Below are positions 8,954 through 17,432 of a DNA stretch of 64,000 nt, piece by piece (the stretch's first letter is position 1; each line of letters starts with the position of its first letter). The DNA comes from Halobacillus sp. Marseille-Q1614. Lineage in GTDB: Bacteria; Bacillota; Bacilli; Bacillales; Halobacillaceae. The stretch is from NCBI RefSeq assembly GCF_902809865.1, contig NZ_CADDWH010000001.1, forward strand, positions 1,736,001 through 1,800,000, given 5' to 3'. The translations under genes and the position numbers were made by a program. The notes beneath the pieces were generated by a model. It had not been told where the DNA came from. It searched no databases and saw nothing but the letters and a program-made list of their open reading frames with translations.

Positions 8954-8968
8954 TTGAAAGCGCTTTAT
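8954..8968. promoter_or_regulatory. cre site (CcpA) upstream of the transporter operon
   Basis: TTGAAAGCGCTTTAT matches the relaxed cre consensus WTGAAARCGYTTWNN at every fixed position. It lies 24 bases before the transporter start, consistent with carbon catabolite repression. Confidence 0.65.
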
Positions 8969-8991
8969 ATTTAAAAAGGAGTGAATAAACC

Positions 8992-10323
8992 TTGGCTAAA
9001 ACAGCAAAAGATTTAAGTTATGAACATCATCAGGAAAAAAAGATTAAAGAAATAACTCCCCCCGATAAAAAAGGAGTAACCATTTTTGAATTACCCGTTC
9101 TCTGGTTTAGTATTTTTGCGGCCATCACGATAATCTGTTTATATACCGGAAACCTGCCTGGCGGTATGATCGGAAGCCTGCTCGTCATGATTGTGCTTGG
9201 TGAATTGTTAGGCTGGATTGGCGATCGTACACCAATTGTTAAAACGTTCTTAGGCGGCGGTGCGATTATTGCGATTTTTGGTGCCGCTACTATGGTGTAT
9301 GTTGGCTGGCTGCCGGAATCATCTGTTACTTCTATGACTGAGTTTATGAAAGACGGCGGATTCTTAAACTTTTATATAGCTGCACTTATCACTGGCAGTA
9401 TTCTTGGAATGAACAAAGATATTCTAATTAAAGTAGGTTTGCGTTATTTCATCCCTATCTTCGGTGCGGTGATTGGAGCTGCTGCCATAGCAGGACTTCT
9501 AGGTGCTCTGGTTGGCTTTTCAATTAGAGACGCGGTTCTTGTAATAACCATGCCAATTATGGGAGGCGGTATGGGGGCAGGTGCTGTGCCTATGAGCCAG
9601 ATTTATTCTGAAATGATGGGCAATGACCCTGGCTACTATATCTCCATGCTCGTCCCTGCTCTAGCTTTAGGGAACGTATTTGCTATAGTTCTCGCAAGTA
9701 TGCTCAATATGCTCGGCAACAAGTTCCCATCTCTAACAGGAAACGGACAACTTATCCGTGGATTTAGCTATAAAGAAGAAAAACAAACCTATGATATTCA
9801 GAAAATGGGGATAGGGCTTCTAGCTGCGGTTACTTTCTTTTCTTTAGGATCTCTGCTTGGTGACTTCATTCCACTACACCCTTATGCCTTAATGATTATC
9901 GCTGTCGCTGTTGCTAAGATTGCTGACGTTATACCAAAAAGTGTATTAGATGGAGCAAGCCAGTGGTACAAATTTGTAGCCAGCAACTGGACATTGGCTC
10001 TGCTATTTGGAATTGGAATTGCCTATACGGACCTTGGAACTGTAATTGAAGCATTAACTCTTCAATACATCCTGACTGTATTTGGCGTTGTACTTGGCGC
10101 TATTCTCGGTGCAGGCTTGCTTGGTAAGCTGGTTGGGTTCTATCCAATTGAAGCGGCCATTACGGCTGGATTATGTATGGCGAACATGGGGGGTACGGGT
10201 GACGTTGCTGTTCTGTCTGCTTCTAGAAGAATGGAGCTTATGCCTTTTGCCCAAATCTCTTCCCGCTTAGGCGGTGCATTAATTCTTCTGCTGGCCGGAT
10301 TGATCATACCGTTTTTAATGTAG
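8992..10323 (+). CDS. 2-hydroxycarboxylate transporter (2HCT family, CimH/MaeN/CitS type)
   Basis: This is a 443-residue integral membrane secondary transporter for citrate, malate, lactate or similar acids. About 11 hydrophobic segments follow a soluble N-terminal tail. The two pseudo-symmetric halves each hold a glycine-rich re-entrant loop: PIMGGGMGAGAVPMSQIY and ANMGGTGDVAVLSASRRMELMPFAQISSR, the second with the arginine and PFAQ pattern of 2HCT substrate binding. Translation starts at TTG 8992 after AAGGAGTG. The two downstream genes are CoA-pathway enzymes, so the imported acid is probably activated and cleaved. Exact substrate cannot be read from the sequence. Confidence 0.9.
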   Translation: MAKTAKDLSYEHHQEKKIKEITPPDKKGVTIFELPVLWFSIFAAITIICLYTGNLPGGMIGSLLVMIVLGELLGWIGDRTPIVKTFLGGGAIIAIFGAATMVYVGWLPESSVTSMTEFMKDGGFLNFYIAALITGSILGMNKDILIKVGLRYFIPIFGAVIGAAAIAGLLGALVGFSIRDAVLVITMPIMGGGMGAGAVPMSQIYSEMMGNDPGYYISMLVPALALGNVFAIVLASMLNMLGNKFPSLTGNGQLIRGFSYKEEKQTYDIQKMGIGLLAAVTFFSLGSLLGDFIPLHPYALMIIAVAVAKIADVIPKSVLDGASQWYKFVASNWTLALLFGIGIAYTDLGTVIEALTLQYILTVFGVVLGAILGAGLLGKLVGFYPIEAAITAGLCMANMGGTGDVAVLSASRRMELMPFAQISSRLGGALILLLAGLIIPFLM

Positions 10324-10356
10324 TAACTTTACCAGCAAGTTAGGAGGGTACAAGAA

Positions 10357-11214
10357 ATGTCTCTTTACAGATCTTATCTGTTTGTTCCTGCTCTGAAACA
10401 ATCTATGATTAAAAAGGCTATAGCCTCGAGTGCAGATCGTATCATTATCGACTTAGAAGACTCCGTGGCTGTAAATGAAAAAAATATCGCCCGTGAAAAT
10501 GTAAAAGTCTCCTTTAGAGAAATCGATGACTTATCACGTGTTTTTATTCGAGTCAATGATCTCCATTCACCTTTTTGGGAAGAAGATACTGCCTGCGTGA
10601 ATCACATTCAGCCAGCAGGCATCATTCTCCCTAAGGCAGAGCGTGCGGAAGATATTAATAAAGTAACCAGCAGGATTTTAACGGACATAACAGTTATCCC
10701 TTTGATTGAAACTGCAAAAGGAATTCAAAATGTGAATACGATTGCCGGGGCCAGCCCAAAAGTAGAACGGCTGGCCTTTGGTTCTATCGACTATTCCTTA
10801 GATATTGACTGCCAGTTAACCTCAGACGGACTTGAACTGCTGTTTGCCCGCTCTCAAATTGTAAATGCTTCAAGAGCAGCAGAAATTGAGGCACCCATTG
10901 ATGCTGTATACCCCCATTTAAATAATGAAGAAGGCTTAACGAAAGAAGCAGAACTTGCGAGACAGCTCGGTTTTAAAGGGAAACTGATTATTCACCCTAA
11001 GCAAATCAACGCCGTCCACCGTATCTTTTCGCTGTCAGCTGAGGAAATCCATTATTATAAGGGAATTGTTCATGCATTTGAAAAAGCGGAAAAGCAGGGA
11101 ATTGCCTCTATCTCTCAAAATGGTTCGCTCATAGATTATCCTGTTTATTTACGAGCTAAAAAAATGATAGAAAATCATCAGGAATTAAAAGCTGCTACAG
11201 CTAGGAGGTTGTAA
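10357..11214 (+). CDS. CitE-like HpcH/HpaI-family CoA-ester lyase
   Basis: The 285-residue TIM-barrel protein belongs to the citrate-lyase-beta-like group that cleaves malyl-, citramalyl- or related 3-hydroxyacyl-CoA esters. Features are RSYLFVPALKQSMIKKA, the DRIIIDLEDSVAVNEK strand, RVFIRVND, the metal-ligand glutamate in IPLIETAKGI, and LAFGSIDYSLDID with the second acidic ligand. Citrate lyase alpha and gamma genes are absent, so it is not part of a true citrate lyase and more likely acts on free CoA thioesters. Only two bases separate its end from the CoA-transferase start. Likely products are acetyl-CoA plus pyruvate or glyoxylate; this is inference. Confidence 0.86.
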   Translation: MSLYRSYLFVPALKQSMIKKAIASSADRIIIDLEDSVAVNEKNIARENVKVSFREIDDLSRVFIRVNDLHSPFWEEDTACVNHIQPAGIILPKAERAEDINKVTSRILTDITVIPLIETAKGIQNVNTIAGASPKVERLAFGSIDYSLDIDCQLTSDGLELLFARSQIVNASRAAEIEAPIDAVYPHLNNEEGLTKEAELARQLGFKGKLIIHPKQINAVHRIFSLSAEEIHYYKGIVHAFEKAEKQGIASISQNGSLIDYPVYLRAKKMIENHQELKAATARRL

Positions 11215-11215
11215 C

Positions 11216-12367
11216 ATGTTACCACTAGAAGGAATTACGGTCGTATCATTAGAACAAGCGGTAGCTGCCCCCTTTGCTGCAAGACAGCTCGCTGATTTAG
11301 GAGCGCGCGTGATTAAAGTAGAAAGGAAAGAAGGCGACTTTGCCCGGGGATATGATCAAACGGTAAATGGTATGTCGAGCCACTTCGTCTGGTTAAATCG
11401 TTCTAAAGAGTCTCTCGCCCTCGACCTTAAATCTGAAGAAGGAAAATCTGCATTAGACAAAATCCTGTCACGTGCCGATGTCTTTCTTCATAATTTGGCT
11501 CCTGGAGCAGTGGACCGGCTTGGCTTTTCATCTAAAGAGCTTAGAAAGAAATACCCTCAGCTCATTATTTGCGGGATCTCAGGTTATGGAACTGACGGCC
11601 CCTATATGAACAAAAAGGCGTATGACTTACTGATCCAATGTGAGGCTGGACTGGTTTCCATTACAGGTACAGAGGAAGAACCGTCAAAAAGCGGCATATC
11701 CGTAGCTGATATTGCAGCAGGAATGTATGCATACACTGGAATTTTAACTTCTATTATTTCAAGGTATCAAACTAACGAAGGAACGGTTCTTGAGGTTTCT
11801 ATGCTGGAGGCTTTATGTGAGTGGATGGGATATCCTATGTACTTTTCAGGATATGGCGGAAAAGACCCTGAGCGTACGGGCGCTCGCCATGCCACCATTT
11901 ATCCTTATGGGCCATTTGCAGCTAACGATGATCATTTGGTCTTCTTAGCGATCCAGAATGAACGGGAATGGAAACTGTTCACAGATAAAGTTTTGGGACA
12001 GCCCGAATTGTCGGAGGACGACCGTTTTCACAACAATTCTAAGCGTGTAAAAAACAAAGATGAATTACAATGGATCCTTGAGGAATATTTTAAAAACCTG
12101 TCTTCAGACCAATTAATCGATCGATTAGAGGAATCTAAAATCGCGAATGCCCGCTTAAATACAGTACATGATATTATGAGCCACCCTCAGTTGAATGCCA
12201 GAAACCGTTGGTCCGAGGTTGAGTCCCCTGCAGGGAAGCTTAGAGCATTGATTCCACCCGTTACCTTTGAAAATATGAACCCGGTCATGAATCCGATCCC
12301 AGAGATCGGTGAACACAGCGAAAAAATTCTTCAGGAATTCAACTGTAAAATGGATGCCTTAATTTGA
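11216..12367 (+). CDS. class III (CaiB/BaiF) CoA-transferase
   Basis: The 383-residue protein carries the family signatures: the N-terminal PLEGITVVSLEQAVAAPFAARQLADLGARVIKVE, the NRSKESLALDLKSEEGK region, and ICGISGYGTDGPYMNKKAYDLL, where the final Asp is the position of the catalytic aspartate in formyl-CoA transferase. Such enzymes move CoA between carboxylic acids; citramalate and malate CoA-transferases belong here. Being in one operon with a CitE-like lyase and a hydroxycarboxylate importer, it probably activates the imported acid. A strong terminator follows directly. Confidence 0.88.
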   Translation: MLPLEGITVVSLEQAVAAPFAARQLADLGARVIKVERKEGDFARGYDQTVNGMSSHFVWLNRSKESLALDLKSEEGKSALDKILSRADVFLHNLAPGAVDRLGFSSKELRKKYPQLIICGISGYGTDGPYMNKKAYDLLIQCEAGLVSITGTEEEPSKSGISVADIAAGMYAYTGILTSIISRYQTNEGTVLEVSMLEALCEWMGYPMYFSGYGGKDPERTGARHATIYPYGPFAANDDHLVFLAIQNEREWKLFTDKVLGQPELSEDDRFHNNSKRVKNKDELQWILEEYFKNLSSDQLIDRLEESKIANARLNTVHDIMSHPQLNARNRWSEVESPAGKLRALIPPVTFENMNPVMNPIPEIGEHSEKILQEFNCKMDALI

Positions 12368-12377
12368 TTAATCTGCT

Positions 12378-12412
12378 AAACAAGCGTTGGAAATCCAACG
12401 CTTGTTTTCTTT
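12378..12412 (+). terminator. terminator of the hydroxyacid operon
   Basis: Thirteen-base-pair perfect hairpin (12378-12390 with 12395-12407, loop AAAT) and a T-rich tail, ending the transporter/lyase/transferase operon. Confidence 0.9.
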
Positions 12413-12570
12413 ATTGATGTAATCGCTTTACCACTTGTCACCCCTGAATCTTCTATACCTCCCCTCTTTACAGCCTCGCAAAAACCATGTAAGAAAACCT
12501 CACATGAATGGAGACACAGCTTTATATTTTTGAAATAATCAGTCTATTACCAACCACGGGAGGCTTGATT

Positions 12571-14040
12571 ATGAATAAGGAAGAGAATTTGTATAAAGGC
12601 AACAAAAAGATATTATTAATGACAACCTTTGCCTTTTTCTTAAGTTTTGTAGTCTGGTTCAATATGGCGCCCTTTGCGTCCACTATTCAAAAGACGCTTC
12701 AATTATCAAATGAAGAAATTGCTGTTCTGTTATCTATTAATGTGGCGCTTACGATTCCGGCAAGGATTATTATTGGAATGCTTGTCGACCGCTTTGGGCC
12801 AAAACACGTATATGCGACACTTCTCATTGCTGTCAGCATTCCTTGTTTTTGGTTTGCATTTGCTAATTCGTTCTGGCAGTTGTTTATGGCGCGCGCTTTA
12901 TTGTCGGTAGTTGGCGCAGGCTTTGTAATTGGAATCCGTATGGTGTCTGAGTGGTTTCCGTCGAAACAGCTTGGGCTGGCTGAAGGCATTTATGGAGGCT
13001 GGGGGAATTTCGGTTCTTCTGCAGCTGCGTTTTCCCTTCCGCTGCTCGCATTATTGTTTGGCGGAGAAAACGGCTGGCGTTATGCGATTGCCCTAACCGG
13101 TGTGTTATGTATTGTTTATGCAGTTATTTACTTCCGATCCGTTGAAAATACGCCTTCAGGGAAAGAGTTTATAAAACCGAAGCGAAGCGGGGCGATGGAA
13201 GTCACCAGCTATAAGAGCATGGCCGGGCTTATCGTTATGTCGATTCCATTGTATGCGGCCCTTGCGTTAATCACGTGGCAGCTGAGCAATACTTCTCTTA
13301 TTTCTAACCAGGCGGCTCTTGTAATTTATGCTGTACTCTTGACTGTTTATTTGTATAACGTTTATAAAATCTGGGTAGTAAACCGCGATCATCTGCGCGA
13401 AGGAGTTCCTAAAGAAGAACAATATTCCTTTAAACAAGTTGCTATTTTAGACTTTGCCTATTTTATCACCTTTGGTTCTGAGTTAGCCGTTATTTCTATG
13501 CTGCCGATGTTTTTCGAAGCGACTTTTAATATGGGGGTTGCTGCCGCAGGTATCATCGCCAGCTCGTTCGCCTTCATGAACCTTGTCGCCCGTCCAGGCG
13601 GGGGATGGCTGAGTGACAAGTTTGGCCGTAAGAAAACCCTTATTATCCTGCTTGGGGCAACGTCTGTTTCTTACTTAGGCATGGCTCAGATCGGTTCTGA
13701 CTGGTCGATTATTGCAGCGGTCATGCTTACCATGACATGTTCCTTCTTTGTACAGGCTGGTGAAGGGGCCGTCTTTTCTATGGTACCTCTCGTTAAGAAG
13801 CGTATGACAGGACAAGTCGCCGGAATGGTCGGAGCTTATGGGAATGTAGGTTCAGTCTTATTTTTGGCCGTGCTGGGTATTCTAAATCCGTCCCTGTTTT
13901 TCATGGGAATCTCTATTATGGCTTTCTTCTGTTTTGTTACTTGCTTCTTCTTACAAGAACCTGCAAAAGAGCAAGCAGCCGTGCGGGAGCCAGTAAAAGA
14001 AGAAAAAGCGAGGAAGTCTGGAAAAGAAGTGGCCATTTAG
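12571..14040 (+). CDS. NarK/NasA-type nitrate/nitrite transporter (MFS)
   Basis: The 489-residue 12-helix major facilitator has both nitrate-signature segments of the NNP family: GIYGGWGNFGSSAAAF in helix 5 and GQVAGMVGAYGNVGSVLF in helix 11. It also has RPGGGWLSDKFGRKKT in the middle loop and a hydrophilic charged C-terminal tail. I start it at ATG 12571, 7 bases after GGGAGG, rather than 21 codons further upstream where no ribosome site is seen. No nitrate or nitrite reductase gene is nearby, so the direction of transport is unknown. Confidence 0.83.
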   Translation: MNKEENLYKGNKKILLMTTFAFFLSFVVWFNMAPFASTIQKTLQLSNEEIAVLLSINVALTIPARIIIGMLVDRFGPKHVYATLLIAVSIPCFWFAFANSFWQLFMARALLSVVGAGFVIGIRMVSEWFPSKQLGLAEGIYGGWGNFGSSAAAFSLPLLALLFGGENGWRYAIALTGVLCIVYAVIYFRSVENTPSGKEFIKPKRSGAMEVTSYKSMAGLIVMSIPLYAALALITWQLSNTSLISNQAALVIYAVLLTVYLYNVYKIWVVNRDHLREGVPKEEQYSFKQVAILDFAYFITFGSELAVISMLPMFFEATFNMGVAAAGIIASSFAFMNLVARPGGGWLSDKFGRKKTLIILLGATSVSYLGMAQIGSDWSIIAAVMLTMTCSFFVQAGEGAVFSMVPLVKKRMTGQVAGMVGAYGNVGSVLFLAVLGILNPSLFFMGISIMAFFCFVTCFFLQEPAKEQAAVREPVKEEKARKSGKEVAI

Positions 14041-14051
14041 CTCTAACATTT

Positions 14052-14092
14052 AAGGAGTTCTCCTTTCTTACGAAGGAGAACTCCTTTTTAAT
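14052..14092 (+). terminator. terminator after the NarK-type gene
   Basis: Fourteen-base-pair perfect hairpin (14052-14065 with 14073-14086) with a run of Ts on the plus strand. It separates convergent genes. Confidence 0.88.
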
Positions 14093-15014
14093 AAGCTTTT
14101 GAAAATAAGGTGCGTAACCACTTTAAAGATTGATCTTCTAATCTAGATATATACTCTTGTCCCCGGCCGGTTGATTGCACATAACAATACCCTTCATCTT
14201 CAGGACACATAAACCAGCGTTCCTCTAATTTATTTTCTACATTTAAATAAGTAGGCCGGTACTTTTCTTCATGAAAAAAAGAAGGCAGTTTCCATATACT
14301 CGGCTTATTTTTATGTTGTTTTGAAGACAGCAGCAGCTCGTCTGTCAGTTTAGGGAAATACCCACAACCTGGGATGTCCATATCATCAAACAGCTTTTTT
14401 GAAGCTAAGTAAATTGTATTGTATTTACGTTTCTGAAAGTCTGCATCTGAGCCATGAGGATGCTGCTCTTTAACAGACCCAGGTAACTCCTCTTTATTAT
14501 TTACATCAATGACTTTCCCTACTTTCAGCCAGCCATAGATATAATAGGCTCCCTCTGTCCAGGCTCCTCTAGGATCTAATGGATGAACGGAGGCTTTCAT
14601 CGGTTTGAACCTGCTGAAAAACAAGAAAATGGTTCCTTCTTTAACATTGTGATTTCTAAGATGCCCTGCTGCTGAACCAGCCTGCCCAAACGCCCCACAT
14701 CTCGGTCCATTACTCAGCCATGGACTTTCCCCTAACACCGGATCATAATGGACATAAGAATTCTTGATGATCTCCTTACTCTTTTTGCTGTATCCCATCT
14801 TAGGATCATTTATGAGATCACGTAAATTTTCAGCATTCATGCCTTCTAAAAAGTTTTCTTTAAGTAATAAATCTTCATATTTATAACCTTGTTTATGATA
14901 GACATCTCCGGGTATAGGCAGAACAATATATTTTCCACTTTTCGGATCGTATGGGGAATAACCGTATCCAGCCGAAGAGTCAAATCCTTTCCTGCTGAAG
15001 ATAAGTTTATCCAT
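14088..15014 (-). CDS. Nmad3 (nucleotide modification associated domain 3) protein
   Basis: The 308-residue protein opens with LIFSRKGFDSSAGYGYSPYDP and YIVLPIPGD, then HYDPVLGESPW, GAFGQAGSAAGHLRNH and IFLFFSRFK. These are the conserved blocks I know from the Nmad3 family, predicted by comparative genomics to belong to DNA base hypermodification or nucleotide-processing systems, often of phages. Here no phage, methyltransferase or other base-modification gene is beside it; it lies convergent to a NarK-type transporter and stands alone. There is no signal peptide or membrane segment. The biochemical activity is not known; the family call rests on motif recall. Confidence 0.7.
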   Translation of the reverse strand: MDKLIFSRKGFDSSAGYGYSPYDPKSGKYIVLPIPGDVYHKQGYKYEDLLLKENFLEGMNAENLRDLINDPKMGYSKKSKEIIKNSYVHYDPVLGESPWLSNGPRCGAFGQAGSAAGHLRNHNVKEGTIFLFFSRFKPMKASVHPLDPRGAWTEGAYYIYGWLKVGKVIDVNNKEELPGSVKEQHPHGSDADFQKRKYNTIYLASKKLFDDMDIPGCGYFPKLTDELLLSSKQHKNKPSIWKLPSFFHEEKYRPTYLNVENKLEERWFMCPEDEGYCYVQSTGRGQEYISRLEDQSLKWLRTLFSKAY

Positions 15015-15115
15015 TTTTTTCCTCCTTTATAAGAACCGGGTTACTCATTCATTCGACAGGAAAGTTTATTTTTCCTTTTGGCTATGTAATTTTGGCAGCC
15101 ACATGTTTTCATCTA

Positions 15116-15146
15116 ATATAAAAAGAACAGCCTTTTTCGACTGTCC
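15116..15146 (-). terminator. terminator after the DUF454 gene
   Basis: Six-pair stem GGACAG/CTGTTC with one G-U pair, followed by TTTTTAT on the minus strand. Weak but well placed. Confidence 0.55.
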
Positions 15147-15171
15147 CTCATAAGGTTAAAACTATTATTCC

Positions 15172-15543
15172 TTAACGGATCGTATTCAACGATAAAATAA
15201 ACCAGGTAAAATAAGCGGCAACACCAAGCAAAAGGACCTTCACAAAAAATAAAGGAACAACAAACAGCGCGGAATAAAGAATCGAAACCCATAATACAGT
15301 GATCCCAATTATCTTTGCTTTAAGAGGGATGCCCCGGTGTTCCCGATAATTTTTAATATAGTGACCAAAATATTTATTATCCAACAGCCACCAATACATC
15401 CGGTCTGAACTGCGAAAAAAGCATGCAGCAGCTAAAAGCAGTAAAGGAGTGGTTGGAATTAACGGCAGCACGATTCCAAGGATGCCAATTCCTAATGACA
15501 TCCAGCCAAATATAAGAAGGAGAACTTTTTTTACGTTTCGCAT
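15172..15543 (-). CDS. YbaN/DUF454 family membrane protein
   Basis: The 123-residue protein has three to four hydrophobic segments and the DUF454 signature: GIGILGIVLPLIPTTPLLLLAAACFFRSSDRMYWWLLDNKYFGHYIKNYREHRGIPLKAK. The PTTP turn and the R-x-x-GIP-x-KAK end of the conserved block are exact family features. The function of DUF454 proteins is not established. The gene is monocistronic. Confidence 0.88.
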   Translation of the reverse strand: MRNVKKVLLLIFGWMSLGIGILGIVLPLIPTTPLLLLAAACFFRSSDRMYWWLLDNKYFGHYIKNYREHRGIPLKAKIIGITVLWVSILYSALFVVPLFFVKVLLLGVAAYFTWFILSLNTIR

Positions 15544-15756
15544 AGAAATACCTCACTACAATGAAATCATCTTCTACCTTATCATAATAGGCGTTTAAAC
15601 GATAAGAATAGCTCCTGATCGGTCCGCTCACTCCACACTCGATACTACCATTTTCACTGACAAAATCCCCTCTTTCTTAAAGGGAACAAGAATACCCGTA
15701 TGTTAGAATGAAAATAGCATTCAGCACAACCAAGAAAGCTTAGGAGTGGAAGATTA

Positions 15757-16923
15757 ATGGACAAAAAAGACATATCCGGCATACGCCGACACCTTAAAGT
15801 GGATAATGACTCATTGAAGATCTCTGACATTTTTAACGTATATATTATGAAGGAAACGACAGACATTTATCATCATCAAAGCCAGCCGTTTGAAATGCTC
15901 GACCGTGACCAGCAGGAGCTTTTCATGAATAATTTCAAGAAAGTCCTCACAGGCCAGCTGGACGAGAAATTATTTGAACTAAAATTTATGCGAGATGCAG
16001 AAAATCACAGTCAGCTCATTCTACATAAAGGGTTACTAAGCAGTGAGGTTGAGGACTGGAAGGAACAAATGCTGCAGATGACAGAAAAGATCCTTCATGA
16101 TCACCCATATGAAAAGGATGTCGTTATCACCTTCATCCGCGCCGAATATCAAAAACCAATGAAAAGAAGGAATGAAGAAGCGGAAGAAAGTGAACGCGAT
16201 GCCGTTTACTCGAACCCCTTTATTCTTTGCAGCATCAACAAAACTGAAGAGCCTAAAAAAGAAATACAGTTCGACTATATTGAGAAGGAATTTAAATACA
16301 AAATCGAGGTAGACCCAGTCATTGACTTAAAAAACCCGATGACAGGATTTCTTTTTCCGAGCATCACCGAGGGTGCCTCTGATGTAAACCACGTTCTTTA
16401 TGCGGCAGGCAAAGCCAATGAGCCCGACTACCGATTTATCGAAGACGTATTAAACGGAGAAGAAATCATGACAGCGAAGGAAGACAAAGCGGTATTTGAG
16501 GAAGTCATCAAAGATGTTGTCGGAGACCAGCTTAACCCCTCCACCCTCGCGAGCGTCTACGGAGAAATCAACCGTGTTGTCGAAGAAAATGAAGAAGATG
16601 AAGCGCCAATGCTTGATTACAAAGACGTTGAGCGTGTGCTGACTCAAAGCGGTGAACAAGTCGATTCTGAAAAAGTAAAAACCGCTTTTCAGCGAGTTAC
16701 CGATAACGAAACCTATGAGCTCAAAGCAAGTAGCATCGTACCCAAATACAAATCAAAGTCGATCAAGATTAACACGAAAATCGCCAATATCTCGATCAGC
16801 CCCCAGGACCTTCAATACGTGAGACAGGTTAACTATAAGGGGAAACGCTGTATTATGATTGAAGTGGAAGAAGATGCTGAGGTTGACGGCTTTAAGATGC
16901 TCCCTGAAGCTTTCGGTGAGTAA
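15757..16923 (+). CDS. DUF4317 family protein
   Basis: The 388-residue soluble protein matches the DUF4317 pattern: MDKKDISGIRRHLKVDNDSLKISDIFNVYIMKETTDIYH at the start, followed by the FEMLDRDQQELFMNNFKKVLTGQLDEKLFELKF block. It is acidic with many Glu and Asp residues. Members are widespread in Firmicutes and have no known function. The ribosome binding site TTAGGAGTGG lies 9 bases before the ATG, and a terminator follows, so it is a single-gene unit. Confidence 0.85.
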   Translation: MDKKDISGIRRHLKVDNDSLKISDIFNVYIMKETTDIYHHQSQPFEMLDRDQQELFMNNFKKVLTGQLDEKLFELKFMRDAENHSQLILHKGLLSSEVEDWKEQMLQMTEKILHDHPYEKDVVITFIRAEYQKPMKRRNEEAEESERDAVYSNPFILCSINKTEEPKKEIQFDYIEKEFKYKIEVDPVIDLKNPMTGFLFPSITEGASDVNHVLYAAGKANEPDYRFIEDVLNGEEIMTAKEDKAVFEEVIKDVVGDQLNPSTLASVYGEINRVVEENEEDEAPMLDYKDVERVLTQSGEQVDSEKVKTAFQRVTDNETYELKASSIVPKYKSKSIKINTKIANISISPQDLQYVRQVNYKGKRCIMIEVEEDAEVDGFKMLPEAFGE

Positions 16924-16951
16924 AACCTCAATGAGGGGAAAGTAAGTAAAC

Positions 16952-16986
16952 AATCTGATAGGGAACCTTCCTCTATCAGATTTTTG
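16952..16986 (+). terminator. terminator after the DUF4317 gene
   Basis: Ten-base-pair stem AATCTGATAG/CTATCAGATT with an 11-base loop, followed by TTTG. Confidence 0.85.
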
Positions 16987-17090
16987 TTATTCCCAATCAC
17001 GTATTTAAGGGTTGTCCAGCTAAACTATTTGGTTTTAAAACACAGCAAGTTAAAGTATAATTATGTTACGATGACGTCAAAGGAGAGTGA

Positions 17091-17393
17091 ATGATGAGAA
17101 AAGCCGGTATTTTAATCATGCTTTTTGCTGTACTTGGATATTATTCATCCATTATGGCTCATGAACTTCCCAACCATTATGCGGTGGAAATTCAGGAAAG
17201 CCTCACGCTGGATTCATCATTTCCGCTTGATGATTACCCTGAGAAAAACTCGATCATAGGCTCAGGCCTTTTCCTGGCTCTTATCCTGGCGTTTGTAACG
17301 AGCATAAGTAGAACGCGGGTCCCCATCTACCGAAGAATACAATATATGAACCCCGTATTCTATCAATCGAATTATGTGCTGCATCTCCTTTGA
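17091..17393 (+). CDS. small membrane/secreted protein, first of a two-gene unit
   Basis: I do not recognise this 100-residue protein. It has a hydrophobic N-terminal segment (about 5-23) that could be a signal or anchor, an acidic middle (VEIQESLTLDSSFPLDDYPE), a second hydrophobic segment (about 55-73), and a basic tail rich in Tyr and Arg. AAAGGAGAG lies 6 bases before the ATG. Its last codons and stop lie in one arm of a hairpin whose other arm contains the ribosome binding site of the next small ORF, so the two genes appear translationally linked. Confidence 0.6.
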   Translation: MMRKAGILIMLFAVLGYYSSIMAHELPNHYAVEIQESLTLDSSFPLDDYPEKNSIIGSGLFLALILAFVTSISRTRVPIYRRIQYMNPVFYQSNYVLHLL

Positions 17394-17422
17394 TTCAAAA
17401 ACGAAACTATGAATCAAAGGAG
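17385..17422 (+). promoter_or_regulatory. hairpin masking the Shine-Dalgarno of a 38-residue ORF
   Basis: Perfect 12-base-pair inverted repeat: CTCCTTTGATTC (17385-17396) pairs with GAATCAAAGGAG (17411-17422), with a loop of 14. The left arm holds the TGA of the 100-residue gene and the right arm holds the AAAGGAG ribosome binding site of the ORF starting at 17433. A ribosome ending at that TGA would open the hairpin. There is no T run, so it is not a terminator. Confidence 0.75.
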
Positions 17423-17432
17423 GAGATTACAA

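Noticed and set aside
10357-12367. Citrate fermentation locus (citrate lyase)
   Set aside because: Only a CitE-like subunit is present; the alpha and gamma subunits, ligase and prosthetic-group genes are absent, and a CoA-transferase takes their place.
12418-12433. TGTAATCGCTTTACC as a further cre site before the NarK-type gene
   Set aside because: Two of the fixed cre positions do not match, unlike the sites at 8954 and 61810.
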